A program made the translations under genes and the position numbers. The notes beneath the pieces are model-generated. The model did not search any database, had not been told where the DNA came from, and saw only the letters and a list, made by a program, of their open reading frames with translations. Positions 32,490 through 43,995 of a stretch of DNA of 64,000 nucleotides are shown here, piece by piece. This DNA is from Lithobates sylvaticus (taxonomy: Eukaryota; Chordata; Amphibia; Anura; Ranidae). The stretch lies in assembly GCA_028564925.1 (NCBI GenBank), contig CM053029.1, positions 297,391,168-297,455,167 on the forward strand, read 5' to 3'. Within the stretch, counting starts at the first letter, position 1. Every line of letters begins with the position of its first letter.

Positions 32490-33460
32490 GGAGGCCCCCT
32501 TCTCAGCAGAAGAGGTACAGGAAGTCATTAACAGTGATGTAAGTAACTGAGTTAAAATAAACTGAGTTACCTAACGCAGTTACTTTAGAGGGTAACGGGT
32601 ATCTAACTGATTACTTTTCCCTTCATGGTAACTCAGTTCCCATTACTTTGGCTTAGTTACCCCAATTACATCTACCACCACTAGATGGCAGTAGTGTAAT
32701 TCCGGTGTCCTGCCGAAAAAGTTCCCCCGCCGGATAAGGACCCCCTGTACTGCGCAGGCGCAGGGCTTGCGCAGTACGAAGGACTACGGAGCTTCCGAAA
32801 ATTGCCAAACCTAAACAGCTCTGAGTGAACTCTACACCGCGCAGGCGCAGTTAACATGTAATTGTACGAGGCGATGCCGCACGCTTCCGATGCTCGTGCT
32901 ACTCTGCAAGGGGCGTCTATCGTGTAACTAAGGGGCGGGACTAGTATTACTGTAACCAAGGGGCGCATTTATTATTATTGTTATATATCGAGCTCTGCCC
33001 ATTAATTTAACATTCGCCCTCTTCTGTAGCCATCCGCCCCTTACACGCTATAATAATAATAGACCCGCCCCTTGCTTACATGCTATAACAGATCTGCCCC
33101 TTGGTTAGAGTAATAATAGAGCAGCCCCTTGGTTACACGACATATAACAATAATAATAAATGCGCCCCTTGGTTACAGTAATACTAGACCCACTCCTTAG
33201 TTACACGTATAGAATATTAAAAAAAAAAGTCACAGTTACTTTGCTGCGTAACTAATTACTTTTCCAATGTAGTAACTGAGTTACTAACACAATTACTTTT
33301 TGGAGAAGTAATTTGTAACTTAACTAATTACTTTTTTAAAGTAAGATGACCAACACTGGTCATTAAGAACCTCAGAAAATCAACGGCACAATGCCGCACA
33401 TATGGTGGGAATATCCCAGAATACGCACTTTCTGGAAAAAAATTATTAACTTTCATCAGG
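32490..33460 (+). pseudogene. Possible LINE (L1/Tx1-like) scrap split by a hAT insertion
   Basis: Before the insertion the plus strand reads FSAEEVQEVIK, and directly after it continues NLRKS, resembling the entry block of L1-type reverse transcriptase. A second frame nearby gives MPHIWWEYPRIRTFWKKI, like the extreme tail of L1/Tx1 proteins. The pieces are tiny and the middle of the protein is absent. Similarity is judged by eye only. Confidence 0.35.
32532..33358. mobile_element. Third-level hAT MITE (827 bp)
   Basis: Starts CAGTGATG and ends CCAACACTG, flanked by perfect 8-bp duplications GTCATTAA (32524-32531 and 33359-33366). Its subterminal sequence is rich in AGTAACTGAGTTA-type repeats in both orientations. 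The core (32660-33180) has several copies of GCCCCTTGGTTACA-like units. No coding capacity. Confidence 0.9.
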
Positions 33461-33706
33461 AGACTGGGTGGGAGACAATGTGAAGGAACCGGAGGCACTG
33501 TCAGCAACCCAATCTACTATCGCCTGTACTTGTCCTGGCCTCAACATTCGTACAGCCTCATTAGGCGCGCCAAAATACCGCTGCAGGCTCTGTCGCCTAC
33601 TCGCAACTAGTGCGTGTAGCTGACACAGATCGACCACGTCCTCTCCCTGCAACAGGAGCGCCACCAGCAGCACCACGACCCGGGCCACGTCCCCTTTTTG
33701 ATGATC
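33446..33706 (-). pseudogene. hAT transposase amino-terminal fragment in the nested element
   Basis: On the minus strand a Gly/Arg-rich start (MRRSSKRGRGPGRGAAGG, then GRGRGRSVSATRTS) leads, after a frame change, to SLQRYFGAPNEAVRML and VQAIVDWVADS. The outer element's transposase begins the same way (Gly/Arg-rich start, then LFSAAGHVEPHHAEGLVEWM). Only this end remains; BED finger and catalytic region are missing. Confidence 0.65.
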
Positions 33707-33769
33707 TTCTCATATTTTCAAAATGTATGATCTCGCCCTAAATGGGTGTTTTTGTCTATAGCAGAATAC

Positions 33770-35095
33770 ACGTACAGTGTCTAAAGCGTTTATGAACACG
33801 CAGAAAATGCTATTGGGAAAAAAAAAACACTGCAAAATTTAATTTTTTTGCAATGTTTTTCCAATATCAGAATACACGGATAGTGTCTAAAGCGTTTATG
33901 AAAACGAAGAAAATGCTATTGGGAAGAAAAAAAACACAGCAAAATAAAAAAATTTTGCAATGTTTTTCCAATATCAGAATACACGGATAGTGTCTACAGC
34001 ATGTATGTATGAACACGCAGAAAATGCTATTGGGAAGAAAAAAAACACTGCAAAATAAAAAATGTTTGCAATGTTTTTCCAATATCAGAATACACGGATA
34101 GTGTCTACAGCATGTATGTATGAACACGCAGCAAATGCTATTGGGGAAAAAAACACAGCAAAATTAAATTTTTTTGCAATGTTTTTCCAATATCAGAATA
34201 CACGGACTAGATTAGATACTCTAAAGCGTTTATGAAAACGCAGAAAATGCTATTGGGAAAAAAAAAACACTGCAAAATTAAATGTTTTTCCAATGTTTTT
34301 CCAATATCAGAATAAACGGATAGTGTCTAAAGCGTTTATGAAAATGCAGAAAATGCTATTGGTAAGAAAAAAACACAGCAAAATTTAATTTTTTTGCAAT
34401 GTTTTTCCAATATCAGAATACATGGATAGTGTCTACAGCGTGTATGTATGAACACGCAGAAAAATGCTATTGGGAAAAAAAACACAGCAAAATTAAAAAT
34501 TTTTGCAATGTTTTTCCAATATCAGAATCCACGGACAGTATCTAAAGCGTTTATGAAAACGCAGAAAATGCTATTGGGAAAAAAAAAACACCCCAAAATT
34601 AAATTTTTTTGCAATGTTTTTCCAATATCAGAATACACGGACAGTATCTAAAGCGTTTATGAAAACGCAGAAAATGCTATTGGGCAACATAAAAAACACC
34701 ACAAAATGTAATTTTTTTGCAATGTTTTTCCAATATCAGAATACACGGATAGTGTCTACAGCGTGTATGTATGAACAAGCAGAAAATGCTATTGGGAAAA
34801 AAAACACAGCAAAATAAAAATTTTTTGCAATGTTTTTCCAAATATCAGAATACACGGATAGTGTCTACAGCGTGTATGTATGAACACGCAGAAAATGCTA
34901 TTGATGAAAAAAAAAAACACAGCAAAATTAAATTTTTTTTGCAATGTTTTTCCAATATCAGAATACACGGACAGTATCTAAAGCGTGTATGAACACGCAG
35001 AAAATGCTATTGGGGAAAAAAAAAAACACAGCAAAATTACATTTTTTTGCAATGTTTTTCCAATAGCAGAATACACACAGACTATGGTGTATCTC
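33770..35095. repeat. ~110-bp tandem array in the nested hAT
   Basis: About 12 units with the shared parts GCAGAAAATGCTATTGGG, an A run, TTTTTGCAATGTTTTTCCAA and TATCAGAATACACGGATAGTG. Two unit types alternate irregularly: one with AAAGCGTTTATGAAAACG and one with ACAGCGTGTATGTATGAACACG. Confidence 0.95.
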
Positions 35096-35921
35096 TTACT
35101 ATATGCAGTGTTGGTCCTAATGGTGCACTGAGCTTGCAGGTAAAACTTTTATATTTTGTCTGGCACTGGCCTCATGGCACTGTTAAAAGACTGTGCACTG
35201 CACCCCAGCCAGGGTACAATTGATTTAGGAATCTCTTCAATAATTCTCTCTGCCTCTTTCTTTTGCTTAATAAAGAAACTCCCTACTCTACTCTAGCTAT
35301 CTAGATCGCTCACTGATCTAACTAATTAGAAGAAAATGAAAGGAATGTGGACTGACTGACTGACTGACTTTATCACACTAACTCCTAAAAATCCTCTCTC
35401 TCAGCAGCACAGGAACCTGTCTATAGCAGAATGACGCTGTGTGCTGTGTGTCCGGACTATATATAGAGGCTGGGTCACATGCTGCACTGGCCAATCACAG
35501 CCATGCCATTAGTAGGCATGGCTGTGATGGCTTCTAAGGGCACACTAGTGAAACTAGCGTCGATTGGCTGCCCTGCAGCTGTTAAAAAGGCACCAATACA
35601 TCGCCGAACACCGGACCCGAACCCGAACTTACAGCCAATAGTTTGGGTTCGGGTCCGGGTCCTGGACACCCAAAAGTCCGGTACGGACCCGAACTTTACA
35701 GTTCAGGTTCGCTCAACCCTAGTCAGCACACATAGGAGCTAGTGTGTGTGTGTGTGTGTCAGCACACATAGGAGCTAGTGTGTGTGTGTTCAGCCCAGTT
35801 CTTGTCATCTAAGGCAGCCTCTATCTGCCATAGGGCCCTGTTGCTGTCATCTAAGGCATCCATCTGCAGGAGTTAGTGTGTGTGCTGTGTGACTCCAGCA
35901 CAATATACACTACCCACTACA

Positions 35922-38900
35922 ATGCCTGGAAGACCGCCAAGGAGAGGCAGACAGTCCAGAGGCAAGAACACAGGGCAAGCAGGCTCTGTTTCTAGAGACA
36001 ACAGTGCTGGTCGTGGACGTGGTCGTGCATCGTCATCAGCACGTGGCCATGGGACACGCTTGTCCTTGTTTTCGGCAGCTGGACATGTTGAGCCGCATCA
36101 TGCCGAAGGCTTGGTAGAATGGATGACCAAGCCCTCCTCATCCTCCTCATCCTCTCTCACCCAGGCTCAGGGTACTGGCAGAGCAGCTGCCAACGCGTAC
36201 TCAATGGCATCATCAGGCACCCCTTCCCTAGACCCACCATGTCCTCCTGAGGAGTCCCCCGAACTGTTTGAGCACAGTGTTGGGTACATGCTCCAGGAGG
36301 ATGCCCAACGATTTGAAGGCTTGGATGATGATACCCAGCTTGAGGAAGGCAGTAGTGTGCGCGCAGAGAGAGGGTATGCTGAAGGACAGCAATCTGGCAG
36401 TCATGTTTCACCAGCTGCAGCTTACTGCCAGGTTTTCTCTAGTGGTGAAGAGGGAGGGGATGATGAGGTCACTGACTCCACGTGGGTGCCTGAAGGGAGA
36501 GAGGAGGAGGAGGCGGCGGCACATGTCCAACGAGGCAGGATGCCCTCCGGAGGCCAGCTAGAGGCCAGCACGCCAACTGAATCACACCGCAGAGCTCCGC
36601 CTGTGCAGGGTGCTGCCTCTGCACGTTATCACAAAAGTTCTTTGGTGTGGGCCTTTTTTGAGACGAGTACATCAGATCGCACCACTGCTATTTGCAATAT
36701 TTGTCTCAAGCGTATCTAGCGTGGCCAAAACATCAGCCGCTTGGGCACCACAAGCATGACCAGACATATGTCGACCTGCCATGCAGCTCGTTGGCAAGCG
36801 CACATTAAAGACCCACACTAAAGAACAAAGCGGACCTCTCCTTGCTCCTCATCAGCTGGGATCTCCAACCCCACTATATCTTCAGTCCTCTCTGAAAGCT
36901 GCTCTGAGAGGACTGAAGGTGTAGAATTAGGTGTGTCACAACCAAGTACTTGCAGTACACCGACGTCCGATTGTAGCAGGCAAATTTCCCTGCCCCAGCT
37001 GCTGGACCGTCGAAAGAAGTATACTCCCAGCCATCCACATGCCCAGCGGTTGAATGCTAGCTTGGCTAAATTGCTAGCACTTCAACTGCTGCCTTTTCAG
37101 TTGGTAAACTCTGCCCCCTTCCGTGAGTTTGTTCAATGTGCGGTTCCTCAGTGGCAGGTTTCCAAACGCCACTTTTTTCTCACGGAAGGCGATTCCGGCT
37201 CTCTACCGGCATGTGGAAGGCAATGTCCATGCCTCGCTGGACAGGGCGGTCAGCGGTAAGGTGCATATTACCACTGACTCATGGTCCAGCAGGCATGGAC
37301 AGGGAAGTTATCTGTCTTTCACGGCCCATTGGGTCACTCTATTGGCAGCTGGGAGGGATGCAGGACAAGGTGCAGTAGTGTTGGAGGTTGTTCCGCCACC
37401 ACGCCTCCAAAATGCTACTACTGTTTGTGACACACCTCTCTCCTCCACCCCCTCCTCTTCTTCTTCCTCCATGGCCTCTTCGAGTGCTCTGTCCTCGGAA
37501 CCAGCGGTGCTCCGTAGGCGTACAAGGGGCTACGTGAGTACGCAGGCAAAAAGAAGCCATGTCGTGCTTGCGCTGGTGTGTTTGGGGGACAGGAGCCACA
37601 CTGGGGCAGAGGTTCTGGCAGCTCTGCAGGGGCAGGCCGAGAGGTGGTTGACACCACGCCAGCTTAAGCCAGGAATGGTGGTTTCTGACAATGGCACCAA
37701 CCTCCTCTCCGCCCTGCGACAGGGGCAGCTCACCCATGTGCCTTGTATGGCTCACGTCCTCAACCTGGTGGTGTGGTGCAGCGGTTCTTGGGCAGGTACC
37801 CAGGCTTACAGGATGTCCTGAGGCAGGCCAGGAAAGTCTGTGTGCATTTCCGCCGATCGTATAATGCCAGTGCTCGGCTGGCTGAGCTGCAAAAGGAATT
37901 GAACCTGCCCAAGAACCGCCTAATATGTGACATGCCCACCAGGTGGAACTCAACGTTGGCCATGCTGCAGCGACTGCACACGCAGCAGATGGCCATCAAT
38001 GAGTACCTTTGCGACTACGGCACCAGGACAGGGTCAGGGGAGCTTGGCTTTTTTTCCCCACGCCAGTGGAGCATGATCAGGGATGCATGCACTGTCCTGT
38101 CACCATTTGAGGAGGCCACGAGGATGGTGAGCAGTGACAGTGCATGCATCAGTGACACTGTACCTCTTGTCCACCTGTTGGAGCATACGCTGCATGGGAT
38201 AATGGACAGGGCACTTGAGGCAGAACAGAGGCAGGAAGAGGAGGACTTCCTTGCCTCTCAAGGCCCTCTTTATTCAGACAGTGTTCCTTCTGTCCCACCC
38301 ATCACACAGGAAGAGGATGAGGAGGAGGAGGAGGATTGTGTGAGCATGGAGGTGGAGCCTGGTACTCAGCATCAGCAGCAGCAGTCTTTTAGGGATGATG
38401 TACAGTCCCAACAAACCAGTGGACTTGTACGTGGCTGGGAGGAGGTGGCTGGCGATCATGTCGTCCTCAGTGGCCCAGAAGACTCCGGACTGAATGCCTC
38501 AGCTAACCTACGTTGCATGGCCTCCCTGATCCTGCAAAGCCTGCGGAAGGATCCTCGTATTCTTTGGATCAAGGAGAGGGACCATTACTGGCTGGCCACT
38601 CTCCTTGATCCACGGTACAAGGGTAAGGTTGCGGACCTTATCTTGCCGTCACAGAGGGAGCAGAGGATGAGACATCTCAGGGAGGCCTTGCAGAAAGGTC
38701 TGTGCAACGCGTTCCCAGAAACTGGGAGGCTACAAACTCCTGGTCCTGGACGACGAGTTGCTGAGGCTTCGGTCAGTAGCAGAAGGAGCGGTGGGGAAGG
38801 TGGACGTCTGACCGATGCGTTCAGACAATTTTTTTTAGTCCGCAGCCCCAAGGTATAATCGGTTCCAGCAACCATAGCCAGCGTCTGATATACATGGTGC

Positions 38901-39187
38901 AGGAATACCTAGGGGCAAGGTCAGACTTGGACACCTTTCCCACCAAAAATCCTCTGGTCTTGAGGATGGATCACTGGCCAGAGCTTGCACAGTATGCAAT
39001 TGAGCTACTGGCCTGTCCTGCATCCAGCGTTCTTTCCGAACGCACATTCAGTGCTGCTGGAGGATTTGTCACCGATCACAGGGTGCGCCTGTCCACCGAC
39101 TCGGTTGATCGACTGACCTTCATAAAGATGAATCAGTCTTGGATCACCACCAGCTACCAGGCACCTGAAGCGGATATAACTGAATAA
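35922..39187 (+). pseudogene. hAT transposase with BED zinc finger (decayed)
   Basis: Start MPGRPPRRGRQSRGKN at 35922, Gly/Arg-rich, then LFSAAGHVEPHHAEGLVEWM. Near 36640-36775 is a BED finger (CNIC ... HMSTCH) interrupted by an in-frame TAG at 36717; another stop follows near 36820. The catalytic part runs from about 36930: LPQLLDRRKKY, ITTDSWSSRHGQGSYLS with a catalytic Asp, VVSDNGTNLLSAL with the second, PCMAHVLNL, DMPTRWNSTLAML, and LLDPRYKGK. Frame changes occur near 37190 and 37780. The end (38894-39187) has the hAT dimerisation motif LLACPASSVLSERTFSAAGG with RVRLSTDSVDRLTFIKMNQSW. Two stops and at least three frame changes make it inactive. The family cuts and pastes with 8-bp duplications, as seen at the element's ends. 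Confidence 0.9.
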
Positions 39188-39289
39188 TTTATAATGTCAC
39201 ATCCCTTCAAGACTGCCTATGCTGATGCTGAGTGACTGTCCTGTTATGTTCACTGACTATCCTCTTCCTCCTCCTCAATGATCCATTCC

Positions 39290-40350
39290 TTGATAGCTTG
39301 GAAAAACATTTTTGTTTCTGGGTGCCACACCAGTGCCTAAGGCACAATTTTTGTATAACAGGGGCGTGTAATTAAATTTTTTTAAAACAATGCTTTGCAA
39401 CAGGTCTGACTGCTGTGCTCCAAGTACAGTATCTGTGAGGGGTTGCAGTGTTGTGGCACCAGCACCGTTGCCTAAGGCACAATTTTTCAGCCCCTGGGGC
39501 GTGTAATTGCAATTTTTTAAGCAATGCTTCGCAACAGGTCTGACTGCTGTGCTCCAAGTACAGTATCTGTGAGGGGTTGCAGTGTTGTGGCACCAGCACC
39601 AGTGCCTAAGGCACATTTTTTCAGCCCCTGTTTAACAGGGGCGTGTAATTACAATTTTTAAGCAAAGCTTCGCAACAGGTCTGACTGCTGTGCTCCAAGT
39701 ACAGTATCTGTGAGGGGTTGCAGTGTTGTGGCACCAGCACCGTTGCCTAAGGCACAATTTTTCAGCCCGTTTAACAGGGGCGTGTAATTACAATTTTTTA
39801 AGCAATGCTTCGCAACAGGTCTGACTGCTGTGCTCCAAGTACAGTATCTGTGAGGGTTGCAGTGTTGTGGCACCAGCACCAGTGCCTAAGGCACAATTTT
39901 TAAGCCCCTGTTTAACAGGGGTGTGTAATTACAATTTTTTAAGCAATGCTTCGCAACAGGTCTGACTGCTGTGCTCCAAGTACAGTATCTGTGAGGGGTT
40001 GCAGTGTTGTGGCACCAGCACCGTTGCCTAAGGCACAATTTTTCAGCCCCTGTTTAACAGGGGCGTGTAATTACAATTTTTTAAGCAATGCTTCGCAACA
40101 GGTCGACTGCTGTGCTCCAAGTACAGTATCTGTGAGGGGTTGCAGTGTTGTGGCACCAGCACCGTTGCCTAAGGCAAATTTTTCAGCCCCTGTTTAACAG
40201 GGGCGTGTAATTACAATTTTTTAAGCAATGCTTCGCAACAGGTCTGACTGCTGTGCTCCAAGTACAGTATCTGTGAGGGGTTGCAGTGTTGTGGCACCAG
40301 TGCCTAAGGCACAATTTTTTAGCCCCTGTTTTAACAGGGGCGTGTAATTA
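39290..40350. repeat. ~140-bp tandem array A downstream of the hAT transposase
   Basis: About seven units containing GCAACAGGTCTGACTGCTGT, TACAGTATCTGTGAGGGGTT, GTTGTGGCACCAGCACC and GCCTAAGGCACAATTTT. Each unit also has a small palindrome CCCCTGTTTAACAGGGGC. Confidence 0.95.
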
Positions 40351-40795
40351 CAAATCTTGATCTAATAGTTCACAGCAGGGCCCATTCCTGCGCCCACCAA
40401 GAGTAACTGTAAGGGCTTACAGTCTTGTGGCAACACCGTCCACCACCACCACCAAAAGCCCAATTTTTCTGCCCTGTTCAACAGGTGCATGCAATTACAA
40501 ATCTTGATCTAATAACTCACAGCAGGGCCCATTCCTGCGCCCACCAAGAGTAACTGTGAGGGCTTACAGTCTTGTGGCAACACCGTCCACCACCACCAAA
40601 GGCCCAATTTTTCTGCCCTGTTCAACAGGTGCATGCAATTACAAATCTTGATCTAATAACTCACAGCAGGGCCCATTCCTGCGCCCACCAAGAGTAACTG
40701 TGAGGGCTTACAGTCTTGTGGCAACACCGTCCACCACCACCACCAAAGGCCCAATTTTTCTGCCCTGTTCAACAGGTGCATGCAATTACAATGCC
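40351..40795. repeat. ~145-bp tandem array B, diverged relative of array A
   Basis: Three units with CTTGATCTAATAACTCACAG, GGGCCCATTCCTGCGCCCAC and a CACCACCAC stretch. Shared landmarks with array A (stem ..CTGTTCAACAGG.., GTAATTACAA-like joint, TTGTGGCAACACCGT) suggest array B is an older version of the same unit. Confidence 0.9.
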
Positions 40796-41244
40796 ATTTT
40801 TCTCAAGGATTTTCAGCCATATGGCCAGGACAAGACATGACATTAAAGCCGCAAGTGGTTTTAAATGGCTTTTTTTTCCTTTACAAATGTCATTTTGTGC
40901 AGGGACAGTTCTAAACAAGGGAAACACATGCCACTTCACAGGCATACTTTAGACACCCCCCAGGAACCATATTTAAAGGAATATTTCACTTTTTTTTTCA
41001 CTTTATGCATCATTAAAATGACTGCTCCCGAAAAAACTTTAGTTTTTAAAAGTTCTTTTTGCATTGATATATGTCCCCTGGGGCAGGACCCGGGTCCCCA
41101 AACCTGTTTTATGACATTAATATGCATATTGGCTGTTATAATTAGCAATTTTGATTTTGAACGTTCGCGTCCATTGTAACGAATAGGGTTCGAAAATTTG
41201 CGCGAACCGAACCCGGGGGTGTTCGGCTCATCCCTAGTGACCAC

Positions 41245-42166
41245 CAACGTCACGCTGTTGAAAAAAATTAGGGGAGGCGACATCACCTAAGCAGCATAGT
41301 CCACTCTGCAATTGGCGCCAAACTCCCTCACAGTAACGCCGATGTCAGGAATGGTAGAGCTAACCACTCTCCTTGAGATATCACAGGAAGTGTGCACAGG
41401 AAACAGAAAACTTTTAAATTTCTAACATGATCAACAGTTTTTGCACTCATCAAAAGATATTACAAAATGCTTTCAATGGTATAATTAACAGACCAAAAGG
41501 GATAAGAGAAATTCATTGTTATGGTTAACATACACTTTGAGCTAGTTTAGGAGTCAAGCTAAATACTTCAAGTGATTAGCCTTGCTGGTTTAGGGGGTTT
41601 GCTATGCCAGGAGACAGGGCGGGACTTGTGACCACCATGATTGGCTGTCACACTAGTCAAATGATCGGAAAAGTCCCCATCGCAAACAGTGATCAGGAAC
41701 TTTCCGTGAGCTGCCAGTAACTGTCCAGGGAGCACGCTCTCGGCACAGCACTGTCGGCGCTATTGCACGCAAATATGCGGTCGCTCGGGTGAATATAACA
41801 TTTTTGAAGCTAAATGGGGAACACAGAAAGTAAAGCCACATTACGCTGTTAGGAAAAATATATAGTTATGGGGGTAAAGGTTTACACCTTAAAAACAATT
41901 TTAGTTTGGAAATAATGAGGCAGCAGAACATTTTCTCTAGTAACAGTAAGCAAGCCTCAGCATTTTCCTTAATTAGTCACAAAGGATGTAGGTACAGTGA
42001 CAGTTTTGTGGTGACCCTTTTATAGATTTAAAGGCACTGCAAATGATTAATTAAAGAGTGCACATTCCGCAATGTTGTTTTAAAATAACTTATTGCACTG
42101 TATTGTAACCCATAGAAGTCAAGCAATTGTAAGCAATTAGTTCCGGCTACATTCCTGGAGATACAG
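41245..42166. other. Unassigned non-coding stretch
   Basis: No coding frame, tandem array or element ends recognised. Begins with the right copy of the hAT target site. Confidence 0.4.
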
Positions 42167-42174
42167 GCTCAGGT

Positions 42175-43469
42175 CAGAGGCGGACCCGGGGGCAATTGCC
42201 CCCCCTCCCCCCCGCAGGTGAGTGAGCAGGCTGGCAGGTGACTCGGCGGATGAATGAGCAGAGAGATGATATCTCTCACCAGTGGCGACATTATAATGTG
42301 CCCCCAATTAAAGTGCCTCAGGACACAGGGCAGCAGTGCCGAAACTGACAGACTCTGTGAAGGGACAGAGCCGCAGCTGCGGAAGATTTCCACTCCTCCT
42401 TCTCCTCCTTGAGCCAAGCAGCTCTCATTCACCCGGCAATGCCCGTTCCTATTGGCTACATTCAGGGCCAATGGCTAGGAAACTAACTAGAGGATTATGG
42501 AACATGTGGTCCCGGATACCAGCAGGCCCCAGGACGATTTCCCGAGAGTGCAATGCAGCCCCCAACATGCCGAGGGGGAGGTAGAAGAGGAGAAGGAGGG
42601 GAGAGAGGGCCGTGAGAGGAGAAGAGGGACCATGAGGCTGTCGTGTGGAGGGAGCCTGTGGGAAAGTGCCAGTGATTCTACTATATATCCCCCAAGGTAA
42701 GAACTTACGTCCAGGTGGGGGGATGGGGGGGCGGGGATGCAGGCTTCCATAGAGGTACAGGACCTTATCACTGGCTGCTCTCACCCTGTGCTCCCCTCCA
42801 CCTGGCTGCTCCCACCCTGTCCTCCCCTCCACCTGGCTGCATCCACCCTGTCCTCCCCTCCACCTGGCTCTCCCAATCTGTCCTCCCCTCCACCTGGCTG
42901 CATCCACCCTGTGCCCCCCCCCCCCTACTTTTGTCCCTGTCCCCCCATGTGCCCCCCCTTAATATGAAAGCTGGAGACACTACTGTCTCTCACTGCTCCC
43001 CCTGCATCACTGCATTTCTGCATCTAAAATAAGACTGCCATTACTGTGCCGGTGCGGGCCGCAGAGAGATGATATCATCTCTTACTGCTTGCCCTCACTC
43101 TGGGACAACAGGGACACTGTCACTGGCCACTGGCAAGTGACAATCTGCATCTGGTGGCAGGCGACGATGGCAAGTGACAAGCTGCATCTGATAACAGGCG
43201 ATGTAGCAAGTGACAATCACCATCTGGTGGCAGGTGACAGTGGCAAGTGACACACTCAGGGCTCCCACTGATTCTGCATTATGATGAGTTGAACTATTTC
43301 ATTATACATTACAATGTAATAATATAAATAATGCACTTCAATCATCCTGACACCATACAACCACAGTGCCATGATGATTGAATCGACAACACCAGCCCCT
43401 GCCCTGACAAATTACCCACAAAAATTTTGGCAGTGCCCCTCCCGAGATTAGAATCTGGATCTGCCCCTG
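42175..43469. mobile_element. hAT-type MITE, 1.3 kb
   Basis: Starts CAGAGGCGGACCCGGGGG and ends GGATCTGCCCCTG, imperfect inverted CAG..CTG ends. Flanks GCTCAGGT (42167-42174) and GCTCAGGC (43470-43477) agree at seven of eight bases. It contains a ~30-bp array of CTCCCCTCCACCTGGCTG units (42775-42915). No transposase. Confidence 0.82.
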
Positions 43470-43477
43470 GCTCAGGC

Positions 43478-43995
43478 AGGAGCCGAGCCATAGCATAGCA
43501 GTGGATGTTACCTGGAGAAGCAAGGAAGAGAAAGTGATGCTACATTGCCCATGGTGGACAGAGACATACTAAAGAGCTGCACAGGGATATAAGGTTTCCC
43601 CTGTTTCTACTTTAGAGAAAGAGGAGTCATATTCCTGGGATTTCTTTTATCCAGAGAGTGTAGTGTGGCACATGATAAATTCTTAGGGGGTCAAAGCTCT
43701 AGCTGACAAGGTCTGATGAGTTGGATGCCTCTGAATAGTATGGGTGCAGGCTGGAGAAAGGTTTGTCCAGACCCAAAGCACACTGTAGAAATAGGATGAG
43801 ATAGCCTGGCCACCACACACCTCGCCCGCTACTTTTGCCTGCTAACCACTTGGGGTAGGGTCTCTTCCTATTTCTGCATTGCTACATATTTATTATAATT
43901 TTTAAATATATTTATAAGAAGGTTTATTTGTTTTTTATTATAGCTTTTAAGCACTATGATAGCATAGGATTAAGAGGACTTGTTTACAGGGCATG
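43478..43995. other. Unassigned non-coding stretch
   Basis: No coding frame or repeat ends recognised. Confidence 0.4.

Larger units (their letters stand above)
32198..35721 (-). mobile_element. Nested hAT element (deletion derivative) inside the 29643 hAT
   Basis: Starts TAGAGTTGAGCGGACACC and ends GGTTCGCTCAACCCTA, flanked by perfect GTCAGCAC duplications (32190-32197 and 35722-35729) made from one unit of the host array. Inside are a ~110-bp tandem array, a fragment of a hAT transposase amino end on the minus strand, and a third hAT insertion. Its layout (tandem array upstream of a Gly/Arg-rich transposase start) mirrors the outer element, so it is a separate but related hAT family. Confidence 0.92.
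29643..41236 (+). mobile_element. 11.6-kb hAT transposon with tandem arrays and nested elements
   Basis: Starts TAGGGATGGGCCCGGTGTTCG and ends GTGTTCGGCTCATCCCTA, flanked by perfect 8-bp duplications GTGACCAC (29635-29642 and 41237-41244), the hAT signature. Inside are subterminal hairpins, a long 5' minisatellite, a decayed BED-finger hAT transposase (35922-39187) and two related 3' arrays. A second hAT interrupts the 5' array. Without that insert the element is about 8 kb, large for a hAT, mostly because of tandem DNA. Orientation follows the transposase. Confidence 0.93.

Noticed and set aside
32681-32968. 95-codon minus-strand frame inside the third-level hAT
   Set aside because: No motif, and the sequence is made of repeated non-coding units.
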